A stretch of DNA of 7,167 nt from positions 1-7,167 of the forward strand of contig PIXS01000115.1 of the NCBI GenBank assembly GCA_003096255.1, in the 5' to 3' direction. Below are positions 1 through 5,374 of this stretch, piece after piece (positions within the stretch are counted from its first letter, which is position 1; each line of letters starts with the position of its first letter). The translations under genes were made by a program, and so were the position numbers. A model generated the notes under the pieces. It was not told the DNA's origin. It saw only the letters and a program-made list of their open reading frames with translations, and ran no database searches. Source of the DNA: Candidatus Bathyarchaeum sp. (GTDB taxonomy: Archaea; Thermoproteota; Bathyarchaeia; Bathyarchaeales; Bathyarchaeaceae).

Positions 1-538
1 AATGGGATGCACAACAGTCCTCAAAATAATATCCCCTGATGTTCTCCACAAATTTGACGTGGGCGGAGTAATGCTGAACATCAACGGTCCTGAGGAAGCA
101 AAAAACGCCTTTAACAAAATCATAGAGAACGTGAAACGGCATAAACCCGACGCACAAATTGACGGCATCCTTGTACAGGAGATGGCTCCCTGCTCAACAG
201 AAGTTATTGTGGGGGCAATCAAAGACCCCCAGTTTGGACCAACTCTAATGTTTGGGCTCGGCGGAACATTCGTGGAAGTCATGAAGGATGTGTCATTCAG
301 AATCGCCCCCATCGATAAAGATGATGCACAGCAGATGATTTCGGAAGTGAAGGCATCCACTATTCTTCGTGGTTATCGTGGTCAACCACCCCGCGACACG
401 GAAACAATAGTAAACATCCTGCTTAGCACCTCAAGGCTGGTGATGGAGCACCCAAACATCAAAGAACTTGACCTAAATCCAGTGATGGTCTACGAGAAGG
501 GAGCAAAAACGGTTGATGCACGGATCATATTGGAATAA
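1..538 (+). CDS. ADP-forming acetyl/acyl-CoA synthetase, beta subunit (C-terminal part, 5' end off the window)
   Basis: This enzyme converts acyl-CoA, ADP and phosphate to the free acid, CoA and ATP, and is the usual archaeal route for making ATP from acetyl-CoA in the cytoplasm. The visible 178 codons, read from base 2, match the ATP-grasp beta part. They contain SPDVLHKFDVGG (residues 11-22 of the fragment), VQEMAP (58-63), DPQFGP and GLGG (75-88), KDVSFRIAP (95-103), LRGYRGQPP (122-130) and ELDLNPVMVY (155-164). His16 in the LHK motif fits the beta-subunit histidine known in this family as the second phosphohistidine. That histidine lies near position 71 in the Pyrococcus enzyme, so about 55 residues are missing upstream and the ATG at base 2 is internal. 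The residue after HK is Phe; I expect Ser or Thr there. The fragment could also be the end of a fused alpha-beta protein, which the window cannot show. The next gene follows after 83 bp on the same strand. Confidence 0.9.
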   Translation, partial: MGCTTVLKIISPDVLHKFDVGGVMLNINGPEEAKNAFNKIIENVKRHKPDAQIDGILVQEMAPCSTEVIVGAIKDPQFGPTLMFGLGGTFVEVMKDVSFRIAPIDKDDAQQMISEVKASTILRGYRGQPPRDTETIVNILLSTSRLVMEHPNIKELDLNPVMVYEKGAKTVDARIILE

Positions 539-621
539 ACCTCTTATTTTAGAACTCACATCATTTCCAGTCCCGTCAAAAGACGAACTAAACTCAGAAC
601 CATGACAGCTTAACCAGTGCA

Positions 622-1500
622 ATGGACTTGAAAAAAATGTCTGACTCACCTGAACAAAAAATCAAAGCCCTAAACCAAGAATTAACTCCCCTTAAAGAAG
701 AAAGAAACAGGCTGAACGAAGACGCCAAGAAGTGGGCACAAAAAAGAGATGCCCTCCACGAAAAAACCAGAAATCTGCGAAAAGACGCCAACACCATCAA
801 AGAAAAAAGAGACGCCTTGAACGAGAAAGTTCAGGAACTGAAGAACCTCCGCAGTCAAGTGACAGCTAGGCGCAAGGAGAAACTTGACAAATTTTCGGAG
901 TTAAGAGAGAAAATCAGGGCGCTCAACGAAAAGCTGCCTAACGGAAACCTGCGACAGGTACAGAGAGAGATTGAGGATATTGACTGGAAGATTCAAACAA
1001 ACTCCCTGCCCGTAAAGGAAGAGCAGGAGCTAGTTAACAGGGTGCGGCACCTTGAATCCCTGCTTGTAGACCAGAAGCAAACAAAGAAAATAAAAGACGA
1101 ACTCTTCAAGCTGCGAGCTGAAGAGCAAAAGTTTGCAGCCGAAGCAAAAACAATTCACGATAAACTTTCTGAACTGGCTGAACAGAGCCAAAAATACCAT
1201 GCCCAAATGATTGACATCCTAGAAAAATCCCGCGAACTCCAAGCTGAAGCTAATGAAGCCCACAAAAAATTTGTGGAAGCAAAGGAGGAGGCACAGAAAA
1301 TTCACCAAAAATTTGTTGAAGTTCTGGAAAAAATCAGAAGCATTGAACGGGATTTGAAGGAAACCGCGGACAAGAAGCAGGCTGAACGCCAGAATGAACT
1401 CAAGAGTGAGCTGGAGAAACGGGCATTAGAGAAGCTGAAGCGGGGCCAGAAGCTGATATGGGAAGAGTTTCAGGTTCTGGCTGAGAAAGGACTCATCTAA
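622..1500 (+). CDS. Archaeal coiled-coil protein (COG1340-like), function unknown
   Basis: The product is 292 residues, very rich in Lys, Glu, Arg and Gln, with no signal peptide or membrane segment, so it should be a long soluble coiled coil. Heptad-like helix runs from about residue 11 to 105. A break with Pro106 and Pro130 encloses EIEDIDWKIQTNSLP (116-130), and a second helical stretch covers about 131-275. The C-terminus (273-292) has the pattern KRGQKLIWEEFQVL. The central W-x-I-Q-T element and this C-terminal element are what I remember of the uncharacterised archaeal coiled-coil family COG1340. Members are sometimes mislabelled as phosphoserine phosphatase, but no HAD motif (DxDxT) is present. 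The ATG at 622 has no clear Shine-Dalgarno; the ATG at 637 (Met6) is a possible alternative. A T-rich TTATTTTA at 543-550 could be its TATA box or the tail of the upstream gene. The role is unknown; a scaffold or RNA/ribosome-associated job is only a guess. Confidence 0.8.
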   Translation: MDLKKMSDSPEQKIKALNQELTPLKEERNRLNEDAKKWAQKRDALHEKTRNLRKDANTIKEKRDALNEKVQELKNLRSQVTARRKEKLDKFSELREKIRALNEKLPNGNLRQVQREIEDIDWKIQTNSLPVKEEQELVNRVRHLESLLVDQKQTKKIKDELFKLRAEEQKFAAEAKTIHDKLSELAEQSQKYHAQMIDILEKSRELQAEANEAHKKFVEAKEEAQKIHQKFVEVLEKIRSIERDLKETADKKQAERQNELKSELEKRALEKLKRGQKLIWEEFQVLAEKGLI

Positions 1501-1509
1501 TCTTGGCAG

Positions 1510-1544
1510 ATTCAATGATGAAGCTTGTTTGGGTATTATTGAAT
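1510..1544 (+). other. Inverted repeat in the gap after the coiled-coil gene
   Basis: ATTCAAT at 1510-1516 is the reverse complement of ATTGAAT at 1538-1544. The pairing can extend to an 11-pair stem (1510-1520 with 1534-1544) if two G-U pairs are allowed, leaving a loop of 13 bases. It begins 9 bases after the stop codon of the coiled-coil gene. The following tract is A-rich (AGAAAAAAGAAAG), not T-rich, so it does not look like a classic terminator on this strand. It may be an RNA 3'-end structure, a protein-binding dyad, or chance in AT-rich DNA. Confidence 0.25.
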
Positions 1545-1597
1545 AGAAAAAAGAAAGAGAAGATTAAAGTGTGCCTCCAAGTAATGGAGTAATATAT

Positions 1598-1604
1598 AGG
1601 AGAG
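1598..1604 (+). promoter_or_regulatory. Shine-Dalgarno for the DUF373 gene
   Basis: AGGAGAG ends 5 bases before the ATG at 1610, and its GGAG core is complementary to the archaeal 16S rRNA 3' end. It decides the start. A GTG at 1571 would add 13 residues (PPSNGVIYRRAN type) that lie outside the conserved domain, and it has no comparable ribosome-binding site. Confidence 0.65.
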
Positions 1605-1609
1605 CAAAC

Positions 1610-2773
1610 ATGCCTACCGCAACTAAGCCCGAGCGCATTCTTATTCTGTGCGTTGACAGGGACGACGATTTAGGCATGAAAGCTGGAATAAGCACGCCAA
1701 TTCTTGGAAGAAAGGAGAATGTGAATGCTGCTGCGAGTTTAGCCCTCCGAGACCCTGAAGAAGCCGACGCCAACGCCATGTTCGAGGCTGTCCGCATCTA
1801 CGACAACCTGAAGAAGAGCGCCAAGGGCGAAGAGGAGCATGAGGTTGCAACCATAGCAGGCTCTGACTTGCATGGAATAGAGGCTGACAGGCAGCTTGTA
1901 GCCGAATTAACTGAAGTTTTGGAAGTGTTTAAGGCTACAGACGTTATTCTTGTTACTGACGGTTACGCAGACGAGATGGTGCTGCCCCTGATTGAGTCTA
2001 GGGTGCCTGTTACGTCTGTTCGAAGAATTGTGATACAGCACAGCAAATCCATCGAAGAATCAGCTGCCCTCTTCAGTCGTTACCTGAAGCTTCTTGTGGA
2101 GAACCCCCGTTACTCCCGAATGGTTTTGGGGCTTCCAGGAATCCTTTTCCTAGTTTTAGGTGCCTTATGGGTCGCCGAAATGTTGACGTTTGCTGTACAA
2201 GCTATTGTATTGATTGTGGGCGGATTTCTTGTTGTAAGAGGATTCGGGCTTGACAAACAAGCTCTAAACTTTTACAAGTGGGTCAAAGAGTATTCTCCGC
2301 CTCCCTTCACTGTGCAGATATCTGGTTTTTCGGCGATTGCGGGAATCCTGATAATTCTTGTTGGCGGCTACTTGGGAGGAACTGCAGTAGCGGAAGCGAT
2401 TCCTGAAGTGGACGCCCTTTCGAGTATTCCGATGCTTATAGGCGAGTTTTTCTACGTGTCAACATATTTCATAGCTATTGGTATGTGCGTTATACTTTCA
2501 GGCAGGGCGGTTCGCTGGTTCTTTGAGCGGGATTTACGTTTATGGCGTACAATCGTCATAGTGGTTGGCGTCGCTTGGTCCTCTGTCATGTTTGTTGAAG
2601 CATCACAAATTCTTATTGACCCAATTTCCATTAGCAGAACATTGGTTTATTCAATTATTGGCGGCATACCCGTGATAGTAGCCACAGTTTTAACAACGGT
2701 ACTGTTACGTAGAAGATACCGTAGCTACTTCGAAGACACAGAAGAACCCCTAGTGGACCTTGAAGAAAGCTGA
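1610..2773 (+). CDS. DUF373 family membrane protein
   Basis: The 387-residue product belongs to the archaeal DUF373 family, whose biochemical function is unknown. The N-terminal 165 residues form a soluble alpha/beta domain with the family signature: ERILILCVDRDDDLG (8-22), TPILGRKENVNAA (29-41), LRDPEEADANAMF (46-58), VATIAGSDLHGIEADRQL (79-96) and DVILVTDGYADE (111-122). The clustered acidic residues (Asp16, Asp18-20, Asp48, Asp53, Asp117) suggest a metal or nucleotide site, but that is inference. About six hydrophobic helices follow, near 171-189, 192-210, 238-257, 275-297, 313-331 and 343-365. The protein ends in a basic then acidic tail (LLRRRYRSYFEDTEEP). The soluble domain is probably cytoplasmic because no signal peptide precedes it. 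The gap to the coiled-coil gene is 109 bp, so the two may or may not be co-transcribed. The start at 1610 was chosen for its AGGAG site and family N-terminus. Confidence 0.9.
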   Translation: MPTATKPERILILCVDRDDDLGMKAGISTPILGRKENVNAAASLALRDPEEADANAMFEAVRIYDNLKKSAKGEEEHEVATIAGSDLHGIEADRQLVAELTEVLEVFKATDVILVTDGYADEMVLPLIESRVPVTSVRRIVIQHSKSIEESAALFSRYLKLLVENPRYSRMVLGLPGILFLVLGALWVAEMLTFAVQAIVLIVGGFLVVRGFGLDKQALNFYKWVKEYSPPPFTVQISGFSAIAGILIILVGGYLGGTAVAEAIPEVDALSSIPMLIGEFFYVSTYFIAIGMCVILSGRAVRWFFERDLRLWRTIVIVVGVAWSSVMFVEASQILIDPISISRTLVYSIIGGIPVIVATVLTTVLLRRRYRSYFEDTEEPLVDLEES

Positions 2774-2797
2774 AGCAGCAACCAGCGGCAGAACATT

Positions 2798-2811
2798 GAA
2801 AGGTTTATTAT
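2798..2811 (+). promoter_or_regulatory. Candidate BRE/TATA promoter for the UppS gene
   Basis: GAAAGGTTTATTAT has the layout of an archaeal purine-rich BRE followed by a TATA box (TTTATTA). Transcription would start near 2832-2838, leaving a leader of about 80 bases before the ATG at 2915. A second candidate, TTATAA at 2890-2895, would give a nearly leaderless transcript but is rather close to the ATG. The remaining 2774-2914 gap shows no RNA gene or clear repeat that I can recognise. Confidence 0.4.
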
Positions 2812-2914
2812 CTGAAAATCCTGTCTATATAGCCCAGCGTTCAGACTGAACTAGAACAACCAAAATAAGCCGCATAATGTAATACTGGATTATAACTATC
2901 TGTGGTAAAAAACT

Positions 2915-3697
2915 ATGCTTGAAGGTTTGCTCTCTCTGTTAGGCATCTACAAGTTATACGAGAAGTGGCTGGGGTATCAAATCAAGGGTGACAAGAAGCC
3001 GGAACACATCGCCATTATCCTTGACGGAAACCGCAGATGGGCTTTCCATAAATCGTTGATTCCTTGGGTCGGTCATCGTCATGGCGCCGACAAGATTGAT
3101 GAACTGCTGGACTGGTGCATAGAATTAGATGTGAAGTTCATTACCTTGTATGGTTTTTCTACCGAAAATTTCAATCGCCACGAAAAAGAGGTGGAGGAGC
3201 TCATGAGGCTGATTGAAGAGAGAATGCTTTCAATTCTTAAGAATGAAAAGATTTACGCAAACAAAATCAAAGTTAAAGCCATTGGACGGATAGACCTTCT
3301 GCCTCCACCGATTCAGGAAGCGATTCAGCAAGTTGAAACGTCAACAGAAATGTTCAGCGACAGGCTCTTGAACATAGCTTTGGCTTATGGTGGAAGAGCA
3401 GAAATCGTTGACGCAACAAAACAGATAGCAGAGAAAGTGAAAAATGGGGAACTGAACCCCAAGAAAATCAACGAGGAACTCTTTGAACAGTACCTGTACA
3501 CCGCTCACATGCCAAAACAGGACGCTGACCTCATCATAAGAACCTCTGGAGAAGAACGCCTGAGCGGTTTCCTTTCTTGGCAGTCTGCGTACAGTGAACT
3601 CTGTTTCGTGGACGTGAACTGGCCAGACTTTAGGCGCATTGACCTGTTGCGTGCAGTCCGAACATATCAGAGAAGGAAGCGCCGCTTCGGTCACTAA
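2915..3697 (+). CDS. uppS: Polyprenyl (undecaprenyl-type) diphosphate synthase, cis-prenyltransferase
   Basis: This enzyme adds isopentenyl diphosphate units in cis configuration to an allylic diphosphate. It produces the long polyprenyl diphosphate that becomes the lipid carrier for glycan assembly at the membrane. The 260-residue product shows every family block: HIAIILDGNRRWA (31-43) with catalytic Asp37, GHRHGA (53-58), TLYGFSTENFNR (77-88), LNIALAYGGRAEI (152-164), DLIIRTSGEERLSGFLSWQ (205-223), AYSEL (225-229) and NWPDF (235-239). The length matches archaeal members. Gly218 lies where I expect Asn in the RLSNFLLW block, a small variation. The N-terminal 28 residues are amphipathic, as in other archaeal homologues. 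The ATG at 2915 has only a weak GGT ribosome-binding hint 8 bases upstream. The gene is on its own between 141-bp and 157-bp gaps. Product chain length cannot be read from the sequence. Confidence 0.95.
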   Translation: MLEGLLSLLGIYKLYEKWLGYQIKGDKKPEHIAIILDGNRRWAFHKSLIPWVGHRHGADKIDELLDWCIELDVKFITLYGFSTENFNRHEKEVEELMRLIEERMLSILKNEKIYANKIKVKAIGRIDLLPPPIQEAIQQVETSTEMFSDRLLNIALAYGGRAEIVDATKQIAEKVKNGELNPKKINEELFEQYLYTAHMPKQDADLIIRTSGEERLSGFLSWQSAYSELCFVDVNWPDFRRIDLLRAVRTYQRRKRRFGH

Positions 3698-3710
3698 AAC
3701 GTTTGTCTCT

Positions 3711-3735
3711 CGTTTTTCTGTGCTTTCTACTTGTC
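3711..3735 (+). terminator. T-rich terminator-like tract after uppS
   Basis: The 25 bases from 3711 contain CGTTTTT, then CTTTC and CTTGT, starting 13 bases after the uppS stop codon. Archaeal RNA polymerase commonly stops at T-rich tracts without a hairpin, and none is evident here. The next gene has its own promoter candidate downstream, which fits transcription ending here. Confidence 0.35.
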
Positions 3736-3763
3736 TAAATGAAAAAATCACGCACTACTGGTT

Positions 3764-3805
3764 GGTCAAATTTTCTTGACTAAAGTCAGGTCAAGGTTTC
3801 TTGAC
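3764..3805 (+). promoter_or_regulatory. Tandem 17-bp dyad elements, possible operator
   Basis: GGTCAAATTTTCTTGAC (3764-3780) and GGTCAAGGTTTCTTGAC (3789-3805) match at 15 of 17 positions and are 25 bp apart, start to start. Each contains the inverted pair GTCAA / TTGAC separated by 6 bases. A further small palindrome, GACTAAAGTC, occupies 3778-3787 between them. The second copy overlaps the TTGACAAA part of the promoter module of the secreted-protein gene. Paired dyads directly upstream of a BRE/TATA region are typical of transcription-factor operators, so this gene may be under specific control. The regulator is unknown. Confidence 0.5.
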
Positions 3806-3823
3806 AAAAATGCTTTTACCCGT
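3801..3823 (+). promoter_or_regulatory. Candidate promoter of the surface-protein gene
   Basis: TTGACAAA (3801-3808) and GCTTTTACCCGT (3812-3823) recur with 20 identical bases, apart from a 3-base insertion, upstream of the GTPase gene at 6672-6691 on the other strand. ACAAA reads as a BRE-like element and CTTTTA (3813-3818) as the TATA box. Transcription would begin near 3840-3845, just upstream of the TTG start at 3855. The TTG at 3801 and ATG at 3810 would then lie upstream of the transcript. Confidence 0.45.
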
Positions 3824-3854
3824 ATCAGGAACCGATAATATTTGGGGATTAAGT

Positions 3855-5369
3855 TTGAAATCTTTTAAGATTACAGTATTAATGTTATTCATAATAGCCG
3901 TTTTACCCTTTCTTGTGATCGATTTCAAAGCCGCAGAAGCAGAAAGCATCTTCACCGATGACTTCAGTGTAGACTCTGGAGCATGGCAGTATTTAGGGAG
4001 CGCATACAGAGACCAAACAAACCAGCACTTGGTCTTAACCACTTCTGCAAATGACCAAACAGGGGTTGCGTTTTTCAAAACTCCAAATCAAGACGCTTTC
4101 ACAGTTAGCTTCAGCTACAAAGGTAGTGGAGATGGGTTCCTATTCTTCTTCTACAAACAGCAGTATCCGTCACCAATTGATTGGGAAGAAAGTTATGGGG
4201 ATAATGGAGTTGCTGGGGGTCGTTTAGGGTTTAACACTGGATCGATTATTCCTGGATACGGAGTTGAATTTGACGGTTGGAGAAACATTGCCCATGAATT
4301 TGATGACATCGTTGGAGGCACACCAAATCCCTCAGCTGACCCGTCCGACAGCCATATTGCGCTAATAAAAGATTTTACAGGCAATCACTTAACCTCTGTC
4401 AATGACCAAAGAATTTACGACAACGTTTGGCATCAGGTTATTATCGAAGTTCAAGGGTCTTCTGTTGACGTTTATTTTGACCAAGAGTTAGTGCTTGAAT
4501 GGAACGGGGTTCTGGACAGAACTTATGGTGGGCTTGGATTCAGCGGTTCTAACGGAATGGTCGAAGCCAGCTGGCACATAATAGACAACTTTTCTATTTC
4601 TGCTCGTAATTTGCAGAAGACGTCTCTTGCCATTTCTTGCACAAGTTCTACGTCTTATTCAGGTTTCAACGTCCAAATTGATGGCCAGTTGACCCTTGAA
4701 GAAAACGGTGTTCCAGATGTGCCCATTTTTCTCTCTTACAGTGTCACAGGAGGAAAATCTTGGGAAGACCTAACAATGGTGAATACTGCTTCTGACGGAA
4801 CTTATTCAGTAACCTGGAATCCTTTGGTTACAGGAATTTATTGGATAAAAGCTGTGTATGAAGGAAAGGCTAATCAGTTAGGAACAACAGCTGGGATTAA
4901 CTTTTCAGTGACACAAGATGCAAAACATAATGTTTTCTCAGTTTCTTCAAACTCTACAGTCAACTCGCTGGCATTCAACAGCACCACTTCAGAACTTAGT
5001 TTCGTTGTCACTGGTCCCTCAGGAACCACAGGGTATGTAGAGTGCACACTAGCAGAAAGTCTTGTTACAAACCCCGAGAACATTAGGATGTTTTTGGATG
5101 AAGACGAACTGGACTATAGCGTTAGTTCAAGAGCAGACATGTGGATTCTTTATTTCAAATACAACCACAGCTCACACCGAATAAACATTAAGCTACCAAT
5201 AAACGATGACGACACAACAACACCTAACGAACAGGAAACACTTGATCTGACATGGGTACCCAAAGACGAGCCCTCTCAAGGGGAACAACTTGCAGCCATT
5301 TTCGGAATAGCCGCCATAGTTGCCGCATTAGTTATTGCACTGCTTCTCTACTTCAAAACACGTAAGTAG
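3855..5369 (+). CDS. Secreted, membrane-anchored surface protein with L-type-lectin-like and Ig-like domains
   Basis: The 504-residue product has a signal peptide (1-29: Lys-rich start, hydrophobic core, cleavage after AEA) and a C-terminal membrane helix (about 479-500) with a KTRK tail, so it should be displayed outside the cell. Residues 33-250 resemble a concanavalin-A-like/L-type lectin fold. GYGVEFDGW (134-142), Asn144, and Asp162, Asp165 and His167 in ADPSDSHIAL sit where legume-type lectins hold metal-binding Asp and Asn. An Ig-like beta domain follows (about 256-353), then a third domain (about 359-448) of a kind I recognise from archaeal surface proteins, and an acidic, Thr-rich linker. 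N-glycosylation sequons occur at Asn245, 349, 366, 375 and 437. The start is TTG at 3855, after a partial Shine-Dalgarno (GGGGAT) and downstream of the promoter module. Starts at TTG 3801 or ATG 3810 would add an unusual 15-18 residues before the signal peptide. The sugar or ligand is unknown. Confidence 0.75.
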   Translation: MKSFKITVLMLFIIAVLPFLVIDFKAAEAESIFTDDFSVDSGAWQYLGSAYRDQTNQHLVLTTSANDQTGVAFFKTPNQDAFTVSFSYKGSGDGFLFFFYKQQYPSPIDWEESYGDNGVAGGRLGFNTGSIIPGYGVEFDGWRNIAHEFDDIVGGTPNPSADPSDSHIALIKDFTGNHLTSVNDQRIYDNVWHQVIIEVQGSSVDVYFDQELVLEWNGVLDRTYGGLGFSGSNGMVEASWHIIDNFSISARNLQKTSLAISCTSSTSYSGFNVQIDGQLTLEENGVPDVPIFLSYSVTGGKSWEDLTMVNTASDGTYSVTWNPLVTGIYWIKAVYEGKANQLGTTAGINFSVTQDAKHNVFSVSSNSTVNSLAFNSTTSELSFVVTGPSGTTGYVECTLAESLVTNPENIRMFLDEDELDYSVSSRADMWILYFKYNHSSHRINIKLPINDDDTTTPNEQETLDLTWVPKDEPSQGEQLAAIFGIAAIVAALVIALLLYFKTRK

Positions 5370-5374
5370 CCAAC

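Noticed and set aside
594..800. A hydrophobic 68-codon frame on the minus strand
   Set aside because: Its Phe/Leu/Ser richness is what the reverse complement of Lys/Glu-rich coiled-coil codons gives, and no start signal or homology is evident.
622..1500. Fragment of an SMC/Rad50 ATPase
   Set aside because: There is no Walker A, Walker B or signature motif, and the frame has its own start and stop with a complete-looking C-terminus.
1591..1598. AATATATA as the TATA box of the DUF373 gene
   Set aside because: It abuts the Shine-Dalgarno, so transcription would begin downstream of the ATG at 1610 and cut off the gene start.
2812..2914. A small RNA or tRNA gene in the gap before uppS
   Set aside because: No cloverleaf, T-loop motif or stable hairpin could be found in the 103 bases read by eye.
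3341..3751. A 136-codon open frame on the minus strand, overlapping the end of uppS
   Set aside because: It is antisense to conserved cis-prenyltransferase motifs and the translation shows no family resemblance.
3801..3806. TTGACA as a bacterial -35 box
   Set aside because: The genes are archaeal in type and no TATAAT stands 16-18 bases downstream; a BRE/TATA reading explains the element and its repeat at 6684-6691 better.
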